Of a stretch of DNA of 64,000 nt, positions 16,902 through 26,200 are shown piece by piece. Position 1 is the stretch's first letter. Each line of letters opens with the position of its first letter. The position numbers and the translations under genes are program-made. The notes beneath the pieces were generated by a model. The model had not been told where the DNA came from. It was given only the letters and a program-made list of their open reading frames with translations, and made no database searches. This DNA comes from Campylobacter concisus (lineage in GTDB: Bacteria > Campylobacterota > Campylobacteria > Campylobacterales > Campylobacteraceae), in contig NZ_CP060707.1 of the NCBI RefSeq assembly GCF_003048675.2, positions 124,001 through 188,000 of the forward strand, given 5' to 3'.

Positions 16902-19900
16902 TTGAGACTAGATAATACGAAAATTATTAGAAGCATAGAGGAATTGCTTTTCGAGTTTGGTGTTAATGGTGAGACATACAAAAATATAACCTTTTATTGT
17001 CGTGATTTAAATCATTTTTATAATACAAATATACTAAACGGAGATGCTTTATATAATAAGATATTTACCAAGCTATATGATCAAAAAAAGGCGGGTAAAA
17101 ATGTTAGCATAAAGACTTATAAATACTTTGATAAGTTTAGTTTATTTAAAAATGATCGTGGTTTTGAAAGAACTGATGAAATAAAAGTCGCAAACAGTAG
17201 TATAAATTTAGAGGTGCTTAGTCAAGAAAAGGATATTATAGAAGAATTTACTAAAGAGTTAGCAAACCTTGCAAATTCGTTTAGGGATAAAGATGATAAA
17301 GTTAAAAATTTCGAAGAAGCATCTAGTGAGCTAGTGAGCAACTATAAAAAATTAGATCAACAAATTAATTCATTGTTGGATAAGCTACAAAACGCACTAA
17401 TAGAAAAAGTCACCATAATATTAAACCATGAAAATTTCGATAAGGGAAAAGAGAGCATAGAGGCAATCAAGAGCGGATTTACAGAAATCAAAGAAAATCT
17501 TGAAAAGGCTTCAAAGGATGGCAAGCTTTACATAGCAAAAGAGATATTTAAATTTCTTTTTAGCCTTATTGATATAACTGATTTAAGGTCTACCTTTAAA
17601 CCACTAACACTACTGCTTGCCGTGCCAGATGCCCTTTCTGCTATAAAAAATGTAAGTGAATTTCTCCAAAAAAGAGGATTTTATGCTTTTTCTGGTCCGG
17701 TTATGAGTTTGCTAGCTACTAAGTTTGGCTTTACACTAGGGCTATTAAATACAGTGTCGTTTAATAATATCTTAGTTTTTACAAATGACGATCAAAAGAG
17801 TGGAGCATTTATAGATTTTTCAGGGTTTGATATAACAGCTACTAGGACAAAAAGTAACTATGACGAGTACATCGGAATTTGTTCTGATTTTTCATTAGAA
17901 GGTGATGAAAAAAGTCTATTTGATGCAAAGATAAGTAAATATGAAAATATAGATAAAAAGAATAATATATCAATATGTAAAAATGATAAGGATAATACTG
18001 AAGAGAGCTTACTTAAAAGGATAGAAGAGTGCGTGATCGCAAATAGAGCAAATTTTGTCTATATGCAATATCCATTTTTTAACTCTTTAAAATTTGCAAA
18101 TCTTTTAAGAGACAAATCCTTAACCACAAAAGACAACACTCATAATACAAATAATAGTAGCGGTATCTCTAAAAACTATCTTGTCATCTCAAACGCCCCT
18201 ATAAGAGAAAATGCAAAGCTAAACGAGCATCTTTTACAAAACGTATTAAACTATAAGATAGTAGATAGTCTAAATAGAACGGATGATAAGAAGGTGACCG
18301 ATCCTAAACAACTAAAAGGCATAAAAGACTATAGTCAGTACTCTATACAAATAGACGCCAAAAACGATGAAGATCTATATCTGTTAAGCTTAAGCCCATT
18401 TACAAGGGTTAGTAAAGAGAAGATCGAGAAATTTAAAAACAATATTTCAAAAAATTCTATATTTAACACGTCAATGGGTAAAGAAATCTTTGGAAACACA
18501 GATAGATTCTTTGAATTTGCACAAGCTGCCGACTATTTAAGTCATATAGATAAGCACTTTAAAAATGCTAAAGACATGGAAGAGATAATCAAAAATGAGA
18601 AAGAATTTTTAAAGGCAAATATAGAGGAATTTAAGACTTTCTTTTTAAATTTGAATTCGAATACGGAACGAGATCGCATTGTTTATGCTTTGGGTAAACC
18701 AACCTCAATACCAATCGATGATAGAGGTATGATGCAACTACTATCAGAGGAGTCTAATGATGCAATTAAGATAGAAACAGAATACTATTATCCAGCAACA
18801 AAAGTATTTTTATTAACGATGGGATATTTTATATTAAGACAAATATTTGATAATTCCATAATTAAACCAGAATCTTATCTCGGGGATGAAGCCATAAATT
18901 TATATGGCGAAACGCTTCTAGTTTTATCTAAAAATACCTATTATCTAAAGGAAGATAAAACAAAAGTTCCTATATATTTCTTTAAAAAAGAAAAAAAAGA
19001 AAAAAAAGAAAAAGAGGAAAAAGCGAGACAAAAGGATGCCATCTGTATAGAAGAGATAGTGGAAACAATAGAAAAAAGCCATGTGGCGGATGATGATCAT
19101 ATATTGAATGATGATACATATAGTGAGTTAAAAAAGATACTTGAAGAGCCAACAACTATAGATACATATGATATGAGTGATGAGAAATTTGCAAGTAAAT
19201 TCAAAAAAGAAAATTCTTTAAGTGACGAAGAATATAAAGAACTTAAAAAGACACTTAGTAATCCTAATAATATAGATACGAGCAGTATAGAGGATGAAAA
19301 ATTTAAAAGATATATAAAACAGATAAATGATGATGAGTATAAGGATATGATAGATTTTTCATTAAAGTCTATAATGAACGATATATTGTACGATATATTT
19401 CCATTTTATGGCTTTTTTATAGATAAATGCGGTGAAACTGTATGGAAAAGTGTCATAAGGACAATGTTTTATGTAGGAAAAGACGCTGCTCCTCTTAATG
19501 TCGTTAAAGGTATATTTATGGCAACGGGTGGGGAGCTTAGATTGGTCACGCTAATAAAAGAAAAACCTTATTTAATATTCATCGGCAAAAATGATGACAA
19601 AAATCTTAATCTTCATAAAAGTCGCGAATTTTTTAAGATGCAAAAGCTAAAAAGCAATGACTACCTTTTTTCTTATTTTGGACAAAAAGCAGAAGACAAA
19701 GCTCAACGTCTAAATCAGGAAAAATTAGCACAAGAGTATAAAGGTACTACAATAAAACTTATAACTTTAAGGATAGGTATAGAATTTGCAAAAAATGCAG
19801 GAAAGGCAACAATATCTAATCTAGCAAAAGCCGGCTTTAATTTTTTTATAGATAGTGCTTATACTTCATCTTACGAACACCAAAAAAGATCTTATGAACT

Positions 19901-20678
19901 AATACTTCATAAGTATTTCACAAATAAATTTAATGATACCTATGCTGTTAAGAATATATCTTATGAACCAAATTCAAATAAAACAAGTGAATATACTTAC
20001 TACCCTATAGAGATATACTCATCTTTTATAAATATAGATCTAAAAAGAACTATCATAGGAGGAAGACTATCTAGTGGAGGACTAGACTACCATAACTTCT
20101 TCTACTATGATATAAACACTACTACAAACAAACTAGACTCTAACCTATCAAAAGATATAAGCCTAGATACTATGATATCTTATCTATGTCTAGATGAACT
20201 AAGAACAGATAATAAAACTGATGAAGAGTTCTTTAATAATCTAAACAAAAGAAACAAGAAGCTAGCATATTCACCAAAAGAGCTTATGCTACAAGGAGTT
20301 AAAACATTGCTTACAATAAGTCCATCAAATCCAATAGGTATAAAACAAAGAGAGAAAATTTATGATATGTATAAGACAAATAAAAGCACCTCAAAACAAG
20401 CCCTGCCAATAGACAAATACAACGAAGCTATGGAGATACTAGAAGACTTTAAAAATGGAAATTTAAACACCTTTGGCTCAGAAGTAGATAATAAATCAAG
20501 AAGACTACTAAAAGCATTAGATGTTATAGGAAACAACAATGTCAAGGGTATGTATGTGGGGTGTAAAGATAACTATAGTAACGGTAAATTTAATATTTCT
20601 AAGGCTATAATCCCCCCTCGCCTAATCGGTCGTCTAGCCACCACCATAGTAATGGAAGATGGTCTATATATAGGATAA
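16902..20678 (+). CDS. Large protein of unknown function, candidate T6SS effector with duplicated C-terminal module
   Basis: A 1258-residue protein with no recognised domain. The start is TTG 16902, six bases after AAGGA. Residues about 100-190 are coiled-coil-like; hydrophobic stretches lie around 210-290 (IFKFLFSLIDI, LTLLLAVPDAL, SLLATKFGFTLGLL), 633-650 and 825-840. A Lys/Glu tract spans about 695-712. Two related segments of about 28 residues (TYSELKKILEEP..ID near 736 and EYKELKKTLSNPNNID near 776) form an internal repeat. The last 268 residues (from about 991) recur as the orphan at 22035. It lies 24 bases after the lipase effector and 3 bases before a membrane-anchored 444-residue protein, the toxin-immunity arrangement. 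Pore formation is possible, but nothing proves it. Confidence 0.7.
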   Translation: MRLDNTKIIRSIEELLFEFGVNGETYKNITFYCRDLNHFYNTNILNGDALYNKIFTKLYDQKKAGKNVSIKTYKYFDKFSLFKNDRGFERTDEIKVANSSINLEVLSQEKDIIEEFTKELANLANSFRDKDDKVKNFEEASSELVSNYKKLDQQINSLLDKLQNALIEKVTIILNHENFDKGKESIEAIKSGFTEIKENLEKASKDGKLYIAKEIFKFLFSLIDITDLRSTFKPLTLLLAVPDALSAIKNVSEFLQKRGFYAFSGPVMSLLATKFGFTLGLLNTVSFNNILVFTNDDQKSGAFIDFSGFDITATRTKSNYDEYIGICSDFSLEGDEKSLFDAKISKYENIDKKNNISICKNDKDNTEESLLKRIEECVIANRANFVYMQYPFFNSLKFANLLRDKSLTTKDNTHNTNNSSGISKNYLVISNAPIRENAKLNEHLLQNVLNYKIVDSLNRTDDKKVTDPKQLKGIKDYSQYSIQIDAKNDEDLYLLSLSPFTRVSKEKIEKFKNNISKNSIFNTSMGKEIFGNTDRFFEFAQAADYLSHIDKHFKNAKDMEEIIKNEKEFLKANIEEFKTFFLNLNSNTERDRIVYALGKPTSIPIDDRGMMQLLSEESNDAIKIETEYYYPATKVFLLTMGYFILRQIFDNSIIKPESYLGDEAINLYGETLLVLSKNTYYLKEDKTKVPIYFFKKEKKEKKEKEEKARQKDAICIEEIVETIEKSHVADDDHILNDDTYSELKKILEEPTTIDTYDMSDEKFASKFKKENSLSDEEYKELKKTLSNPNNIDTSSIEDEKFKRYIKQINDDEYKDMIDFSLKSIMNDILYDIFPFYGFFIDKCGETVWKSVIRTMFYVGKDAAPLNVVKGIFMATGGELRLVTLIKEKPYLIFIGKNDDKNLNLHKSREFFKMQKLKSNDYLFSYFGQKAEDKAQRLNQEKLAQEYKGTTIKLITLRIGIEFAKNAGKATISNLAKAGFNFFIDSAYTSSYEHQKRSYELILHKYFTNKFNDTYAVKNISYEPNSNKTSEYTYYPIEIYSSFINIDLKRTIIGGRLSSGGLDYHNFFYYDINTTTNKLDSNLSKDISLDTMISYLCLDELRTDNKTDEEFFNNLNKRNKKLAYSPKELMLQGVKTLLTISPSNPIGIKQREKIYDMYKTNKSTSKQALPIDKYNEAMEILEDFKNGNLNTFGSEVDNKSRRLLKALDVIGNNNVKGMYVGCKDNYSNGKFNISKAIIPPRLIGRLATTIVMEDGLYIG

Positions 20679-22016
20679 GAGATGAAGAAGATCATATTTA
20701 TCATCATAGCTCTTTTATTAGCAGGATCATTATTAATAATAAACAAAGGAAATTTAATGGATAAAGAAATTTATACGGTTATAGCGCCAAATGGAAATAT
20801 AATTGAGATCGATAAGAAGACAAATTTAATTGTTTCAAAAAATATTGCAAATGATGAAGCTTATCTAAAAGAAAAATCTCAAATGCTCCTACAAGCCCGC
20901 TCCATCCTAGACTCATCTCCATATAAAAACTATAAACCTCTATACTATAACCCTAAGCCAAATTCTCTAGGTCAAACAGACTATCTATCATTTAAACCAT
21001 GGCTAGACATTAGCTATAAACCAAGCTCTACTAAACTATCACCTTGGACTAAATCAGAAAAAGCCTACTATGAAAGTTTAAAAGATAAGAGAGATAGATA
21101 TATCTATCTAGTAAAAAGAAGCAATCTAAAATGCACTATGATAGATATACCAGATGATGCCATAGGTAGAGTAGATAGCAATGGCAAACTAACAAAGCCA
21201 GAGTATGCTGAAATTTATGATGAAGTAGATAGAAATAAAAATACACTTAAATCAGAACTCTTTATAGGAGAGTGGGGAATTTGTGCTGGAGTATTAGGAG
21301 ATAGTGAATCACTAGGTAATGGAAATGAAGGTGGATTTAAAGCAAGAGAATTTCAAGCAGTATTTCTAGCAGCCCAACTAGGAGTAGTGGAAGCACTACA
21401 TGTACTAGCAGATTGCTTTAAATACTATACATATACAGTTGGAGTAAATAAAAATTTAGATACCTACGAAAAAATTATTAAACTATATAAAAATCCCCCA
21501 CTAGATGAATATGGAATGATGCCTTATCTAGATGAGATAGTAGGGAACTATTTCGTGATGGATTTTAATAGGGACAATTTAGTAGTTATACCAGATGGTG
21601 GTTTTTATGCTGGACTTAGAGAGCTTGTAGAAGACAAAGGCAAGCTACTAGACCCTAGAGATATAGATGCAAACGAGACTACGAGAAACGAATTTGATAA
21701 CTTTATAAAGAAAGTTCTAGATGACAATAAAGAGGATTTTAAAGGAGGTTTCCCTGCAGAATGGGATGAAAGAAGGCTATCTCTTTACATCGACTCCACC
21801 CTCCTAGAAGCTAAAATAATGTCCCTAACCCCACCAGAGGGATATCCTAATGCACCATACTACAACACACCAGAAGAGCTAACAAGACTATATGAGGCTG
21901 GTAAATTAGATAAAAAGCTAAACCCTCTAACACCAGTGATGTATAGAGATAGCTTCCCTGAAGATCTTAGGCAAAAGATCCTAAGCTATGCTAAAGAGCA
22001 TAATATAAAGGATTAA
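19872..22016 (+). repeat. Tandem cassette, copy 1 (C-terminal module plus 444-residue protein)
   Basis: This unit of about 2.15 kb matches 22056-24212 (offset 2184 at the start, 2196 at the end because of small insertions). Long segments are nearly identical at base level, interrupted by short strongly diverged blocks in both genes. It begins inside the 1258-residue gene and ends with the first 444-residue gene. Confidence 0.85.
20682..22016 (+). CDS. Membrane-anchored protein, candidate immunity (copy 1)
   Basis: A 444-residue protein with an N-terminal membrane helix (about residues 3-22, no lipobox Cys) and a large presumably periplasmic part. The segment FLAAQLGVVEALHVLADCF resembles one Sel1-like helical repeat, and the later LLDPRDIDANETTRNEFDNF recalls Sel1/DUF6396-type proteins seen near polymorphic toxins; this is from memory and uncertain. 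It is paralogous to the gene at 22878. Both copies share the first 36 residues and the last about 55 exactly, but differ in blocks near residues 37-65, 195-260 and 300-385. It starts 3 bases after the 1258-residue gene. Immunity is inferred from position and anchoring. Confidence 0.72.
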   Translation: MKKIIFIIIALLLAGSLLIINKGNLMDKEIYTVIAPNGNIIEIDKKTNLIVSKNIANDEAYLKEKSQMLLQARSILDSSPYKNYKPLYYNPKPNSLGQTDYLSFKPWLDISYKPSSTKLSPWTKSEKAYYESLKDKRDRYIYLVKRSNLKCTMIDIPDDAIGRVDSNGKLTKPEYAEIYDEVDRNKNTLKSELFIGEWGICAGVLGDSESLGNGNEGGFKAREFQAVFLAAQLGVVEALHVLADCFKYYTYTVGVNKNLDTYEKIIKLYKNPPLDEYGMMPYLDEIVGNYFVMDFNRDNLVVIPDGGFYAGLRELVEDKGKLLDPRDIDANETTRNEFDNFIKKVLDDNKEDFKGGFPAEWDERRLSLYIDSTLLEAKIMSLTPPEGYPNAPYYNTPEELTRLYEAGKLDKKLNPLTPVMYRDSFPEDLRQKILSYAKEHNIKD

Positions 22017-22034
22017 AGAATAAATTTAATATCT

Positions 22035-22874
22035 ATGGCTCCAAACGGAGCCACCTATGAACAACAAAAAAGATCTTATGAACTAATACTTCATAAGTAT
22101 TTCACAAATAAATTTAATGATACCTATGCTGTTAAGAATATATCTTATGAACCAAATTCAAATAAAACAAGTGAATATACCTACTATCCTATAGAGATAT
22201 ACTCATCTTTTATAAATATAGACCTAAAAAGAACTATCATAGGAGGAAGACTATCTAGTGGAGGACTAGACTATCATAACTTCTTCTACTATGATATAAA
22301 CACTACTACAAACAAACTAGACTCTAACCTATCTAAAGATATAAGCCTAGATACTATGATATCTTATCTATGTCTAGATGAGCTAAGAACAGATAATAAA
22401 ACTGATGAAGAGTTCTTTAATAACCTTAACAAAAGAAATAAAAAACTAGCATATTCACCAAAAGAGCTTATGCTACAAGGAGTTAAAACATTGCTTACAA
22501 TAAGTCCATCAAACTCAATAGATATAAAACAAAGAGAGAAAATTTATGAGATGTATAAAGAGTCTGTAGCTGAAAACAAAAGTGCCAATGCAACTTTTGG
22601 TATTCCAATAGACAAATACAACGAAGCTATGGAGATACTAGAAGACTTTAAAAATGGAAATTTAAACACCTTTGGCTCAGAGGTAGATAATAAATCAAGA
22701 AGACTACTAAAAGCATTAGATGTTATAGGAAACAACAATGTAAAGGGTATGTATGTGGGGTGTAGGGAGAGCTGGAAAGAAAAAGAAAATTTAGAAGAAA
22801 AAAATATCCCTCCTCGCCTAATCGGTCGTCTAGCCACCACCATAGTAATGGAAGATGGTCTATATATAGGATAA
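22035..22874 (+). CDS. Orphan C-terminal toxin-like module
   Basis: A 279-residue open frame. Its residues from about 8 onward match the last 268 residues of the 1258-residue protein, including HKYFTNKFND, IIGGRLSSGGLDYHNFFYYD and the end GRLATTIVMEDGLYIG. Two short blocks differ: after KIYEMYKE (an alternative insert) and after MYVGC. The N-terminal part of the parent is missing. The first codons form a hairpin (GGCTCC/GGAGCC), and no ribosome-binding site is evident before the ATG. It may therefore be poorly translated, translated by coupling with the preceding gene, or serve as a silent cassette for recombination into the parent gene. Confidence 0.65.
   Translation: MAPNGATYEQQKRSYELILHKYFTNKFNDTYAVKNISYEPNSNKTSEYTYYPIEIYSSFINIDLKRTIIGGRLSSGGLDYHNFFYYDINTTTNKLDSNLSKDISLDTMISYLCLDELRTDNKTDEEFFNNLNKRNKKLAYSPKELMLQGVKTLLTISPSNSIDIKQREKIYEMYKESVAENKSANATFGIPIDKYNEAMEILEDFKNGNLNTFGSEVDNKSRRLLKALDVIGNNNVKGMYVGCRESWKEKENLEEKNIPPRLIGRLATTIVMEDGLYIG
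22037..22052 (+). promoter_or_regulatory. Hairpin at the start codon of the orphan module
   Basis: GGCTCC-AAAC-GGAGCC is a perfect 6-base stem with a 4-base loop that includes the G of the only nearby ATG. It is GC-rich in very AT-rich surroundings and would hinder initiation if it forms in the mRNA. No T-run follows, so it is not a standard terminator. Confidence 0.5.
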
Positions 22875-24212
22875 GAGATGAAAAAGATCATATTTATCAT
22901 CATAGCTCTTTTATTAGCAGGATCATTATTAATAATAAACAAAGGAAATTTAATGGATAAAGAAATTTATACGGTTATAGCGCCAAATGGAATGGAAATA
23001 CCATTTGATAAAAAGACAAATTTGATAGTTGCCGAAAAAAATCCCAATATGCAACTAGCTCCAGATCTTGCAGCCAAGCTAGTCCTCGACTCTCGCTCCA
23101 TCCTAGACTCATCTCCATATAAAAACTATAAACCACTATATTATAACCCTAAACCAAATTCATTAGGTCAAACAGACTATCTATCATTTAAACCATGGCT
23201 AGATATTAGCTATAAACCAAGCTCAACTAAACTATCACCTTGGACTAAGACAGAAAAAGCCTACTATGAAAGCTTAAAAGATAAGAGAGATAGATATATC
23301 TATCTAGTAAAAAGAAGTAATCTAAAATGCACTATGATAGATATCCCAGATGATGCAATAGGTAGAGTAGATAGTAGTGGCAAACTAACAAAGCCAGAGT
23401 ATGCTGAAATTTATGATGAAGTAGATAGAAATAAAAATACACTTAAATCAGAGCTTTTTATAGGAGAGTGGAATTTATGTGCTGGAGTATTGGGTAATCC
23501 ATCAGCATTTGGTACTGGCGGTTCAGCAGGATTTAAAGCCAGAGATTTTCAAAAAGCATTTCTAGCAGCACAGCTTGGAGTAGTAGAAGCATTAAACTAT
23601 CTGGCAGACTCTTTTAAATACTACACTTATGGGATGGGAGTAAATAAAAATTTAGACACCTACGAAAAAATTCGTAAACTATATAAAAATCCCCCACTAG
23701 ACGAATATGGAATGATACCTTATCTAGATGAGATAGTAGGGAACTACTTCGTGATGGATTTTAATAGGGGTGGGGTCATACTTGATCCAATAGCTGATAC
23801 CGTTCATCACTTAAGGGAAATGGTGGAAGATAAAGGCAAGCTGCTAGACCCTAGAGACCTAGATGCTAATGAGACAACTAGGGAAGAATTTTTGAAATAT
23901 GCAAAAGAAACCTTGCATGATTTTCAAGCCCCTTATGATGTCGCAGAGCCCGACGATACTGAATTAAAACAAGTTATGTTAAATAGAGACTCTGGTATAT
24001 TAGAAGCCAAAATAATGTCCCTAACCCCACCAGAGGGATATCCTAATGCACCATACTACAACACACCAGAAGAGCTAACAAGACTATATGAGGCTGGTAA
24101 ATTAGATAAAAAGCTAAACCCTCTAACACCAGTGATGTATAGAGACAGCTTCCCAGAAGATCTTAGGCAAAAGATATTAAGCTATGCCAAAGAGCATAAT
24201 ATAAAGGATTGA
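22056..24212 (+). repeat. Tandem cassette, copy 2
   Basis: This is the second copy of the C-terminal-module plus 444-residue-protein unit described at 19872-22016. The left junction is at the hairpin sequence of the orphan module. Confidence 0.85.
22878..24212 (+). CDS. Membrane-anchored protein, candidate immunity (copy 2)
   Basis: A 444-residue paralogue of the protein at 20682. The membrane anchor (MKKIIFIIIALLLAGSLLII) and the stretch SSPYKNYKPLYYNPKPNSLG are shared, as are much of residues 70-190 and the end TPVMYRDSFPEDLRQKIL. Diverged blocks include MEIPFDKKTNLIVAEKNPNM, GNPSAFGTGGSAGF and GGVILDPIADTVHHLREM. It starts 3 bases after the orphan module. Equal length with scattered variable blocks suggests a conserved fold with changed binding faces, as in families of immunity proteins with different specificity. 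It is the last gene before the T6SS core promoter. Function is not proven. Confidence 0.72.
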   Translation: MKKIIFIIIALLLAGSLLIINKGNLMDKEIYTVIAPNGMEIPFDKKTNLIVAEKNPNMQLAPDLAAKLVLDSRSILDSSPYKNYKPLYYNPKPNSLGQTDYLSFKPWLDISYKPSSTKLSPWTKTEKAYYESLKDKRDRYIYLVKRSNLKCTMIDIPDDAIGRVDSSGKLTKPEYAEIYDEVDRNKNTLKSELFIGEWNLCAGVLGNPSAFGTGGSAGFKARDFQKAFLAAQLGVVEALNYLADSFKYYTYGMGVNKNLDTYEKIRKLYKNPPLDEYGMIPYLDEIVGNYFVMDFNRGGVILDPIADTVHHLREMVEDKGKLLDPRDLDANETTREEFLKYAKETLHDFQAPYDVAEPDDTELKQVMLNRDSGILEAKIMSLTPPEGYPNAPYYNTPEELTRLYEAGKLDKKLNPLTPVMYRDSFPEDLRQKILSYAKEHNIKD

Positions 24213-24281
24213 TTAACGCTCATTAAAGTTTTATTTAAGAATATTGATTTTAAAATAAGTTTCTTCTAAAATAACTTTAGA

Positions 24282-24287
24282 TAGAAT
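24282..24287 (+). promoter_or_regulatory. Putative -10 box of the tssJKLA unit
   Basis: TAGAAT in the context 'gatagaattacataaaa' lies about 40 bases before the tssJ ATG. The same context, with TATAAT, precedes tssM (33300-33316), which suggests common control of the two units. Confidence 0.5.
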
Positions 24288-24327
24288 TACATAAAAATAA
24301 TATTATTAACGTGAGGTAAAGGAAACC

Positions 24328-24795
24328 ATGAAGAAAACGTTTAAATTTCTTTGTTCTTTAATTTTTATGCTATTTATCGCAGGATGTGCAAAAGATCTTA
24401 TCATAAGCAACACTCCAAATTCAAATTTAAACTACCACGGTGACAACGTTCCAGTGACCATCATCGCTTATAAACTAAGAGATGTGGCAAAATTTCAGCA
24501 AGCTAGCATAGTTGATCTAGCTGAGAAAAATGGTGACATACTTGGTCAAGACAAGATAGACTCGATAAAAACGCAAATTCAGCCAAATACAAACAGATAC
24601 GCTTTTACAAATGTCGATCCAGACGAAGTGCCATACGTGGGCATTTTGGTGCTTTATGCTGATCAAAGCAAGACAAATATCAAAGCTTATAAATCAACAA
24701 AAGAAGCAAAAGAGAAAAATATAGTTTTTGAGATAACTAAAAATGGCGTAAATACCATAGACGCTAGCGGCTCTAAGATCCAAGCAAGCAAATAA
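24328..24795 (+). CDS. tssJ: T6SS outer-membrane lipoprotein TssJ
   Basis: A 155-residue lipoprotein: signal peptide with lipobox FIAGC (Cys20), then a transthyretin-like fold segment VPVTIIAYKLRDVAKFQQAS typical of TssJ, where the strand-loop-helix contacts TssM. It anchors the TssJLM membrane complex to the outer membrane. It is first in the core order tssJ-tssK-tssL-tssA, each separated by 0-9 bases. A TAGAAT box and a GAGG/AAAGGA region precede it. Confidence 0.9.
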   Translation: MKKTFKFLCSLIFMLFIAGCAKDLIISNTPNSNLNYHGDNVPVTIIAYKLRDVAKFQQASIVDLAEKNGDILGQDKIDSIKTQIQPNTNRYAFTNVDPDEVPYVGILVLYADQSKTNIKAYKSTKEAKEKNIVFEITKNGVNTIDASGSKIQASK

Positions 24796-24796
24796 A

Positions 24797-26191
24797 ATGT
24801 CTGATAAATTAAAAGTTGTCTGGTACAACGGGATGAACGTTGACAAGGTTCATTTCGAGCAACAAGAGAGGTATTTTGAGAGAAATTTAAATCTAAAAAC
24901 CGTCTCGTCTTTATCAAATTTATATGGAGTTTTGGAGCTTGAGATCTCAAGCGAGCTTTTACTTCAAGGCAAGATAGGGCTAAATAAAATTTCTTGTATC
25001 TCGCAAGATGGTACGATATTTAACGCCCCAGATCAAGACGACCTACCAGAGCCTCTTGAGATAAGTCCTAGCGAGCTAAATTCTGCTGTCATAGTGCTAA
25101 AGCTACCAGTTAGCTCAGGGCTTGTTGATGTTAGCTTGCAAAACAACCTGCCAAATCTAAAATTTACAGCTAAACAAGCGCTCATTAGCTCAAGAGTGCA
25201 TGATGAAGCTAGCAACGATATCTTGAACGAGTTAGATGACAAAGATGACTTTGAGCTTTCGTCTGCTTTTACGCAGGATAAAGAAAATTTGATCCTGGCA
25301 AGCCAAAGATCGGCTCTAGGAGTGCTTGGCTCAAAGACACCTTATGAGCTTAGCGTGCCTATTTGCAGGATAAAAAACATTGACCTAAACAAGCAAATAA
25401 CGCTTGATGAGAAATTTATCCCAACCTGCATCGATATAAGTAAAAATTCTTTCATCACTAGCTTTATAGATGAGTTTAGCTTTGCTACAAAGCAGCATCA
25501 AGAGAGCTATACTGGGCTTTTAGGCGGTATAGATCAGGCTAAAAATAGGCTTGATATCTCAACATATTTGACGCTAAATATGCTTAAAAAATGGCACTTG
25601 ATATTCTCATATCTTTTCAAAAGAGACAAAATTCATCCAGAGTATCTATATGAAAAGCTAGTTGATTTTCAAGCTGATCTGCTAGCCCTAAGTCACGATG
25701 ATAGTTTTAGCGAATTTATAGCTTATGATCACAACAACTTAAGTCAAACTTTTGTACCGTTAATAAACAATCTTAGGCTTTTATTCTCGCATATCTTGTC
25801 GCCAAAATACGTCATGGCACAGATCGTCAAAAACAATCACGGCTTTTTTGACTGCGTCTTTGATAACCCAAGCATCATAGAAAACTCAGAAATTTACTTT
25901 GCTATCCATAGCGATACAAAAAATGAGTACCTGCTTAAAAATTTCAAAGAGCAGTGCAAAATCCACACCCAATCAAACATCAAAAGTATCGTCTCATCGC
26001 AGCTTCGCGGCATAAACGTAGAGCAAATTTCAGCTATACCTAGCACATTGCCAAAGCTAAATGACTATATCTACTACAAGATCGATAAAAAAGATGAAAT
26101 TTTCAAAAGCTTCGCAAATCAAAGCGTTATTAGCGTCTATATAACAGCAAATTTATCAAACGCTGACATTAAGATGTGGGCTTTATTATAA
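24797..26191 (+). CDS. tssK: T6SS baseplate protein TssK
   Basis: A 464-residue TssK, the baseplate-to-membrane-complex adaptor. It begins KLKVVWYNGMNVDKVHFEQQ, equivalent to the family start 'vxWxeGmxlxPqHFQqq', followed by the beta-rich shoulder domain. The helical neck is around residues 225-330 (ISTYLTLNMLKKWHLIFSYL), and the C-terminal head has IYFAIHSDT and YIYYKID segments. It lies one base after tssJ and ten before tssL. Cytoplasmic. Clear core component. Confidence 0.93.
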   Translation: MSDKLKVVWYNGMNVDKVHFEQQERYFERNLNLKTVSSLSNLYGVLELEISSELLLQGKIGLNKISCISQDGTIFNAPDQDDLPEPLEISPSELNSAVIVLKLPVSSGLVDVSLQNNLPNLKFTAKQALISSRVHDEASNDILNELDDKDDFELSSAFTQDKENLILASQRSALGVLGSKTPYELSVPICRIKNIDLNKQITLDEKFIPTCIDISKNSFITSFIDEFSFATKQHQESYTGLLGGIDQAKNRLDISTYLTLNMLKKWHLIFSYLFKRDKIHPEYLYEKLVDFQADLLALSHDDSFSEFIAYDHNNLSQTFVPLINNLRLLFSHILSPKYVMAQIVKNNHGFFDCVFDNPSIIENSEIYFAIHSDTKNEYLLKNFKEQCKIHTQSNIKSIVSSQLRGINVEQISAIPSTLPKLNDYIYYKIDKKDEIFKSFANQSVISVYITANLSNADIKMWALL

Positions 26192-26200
26192 GGACAAAAA

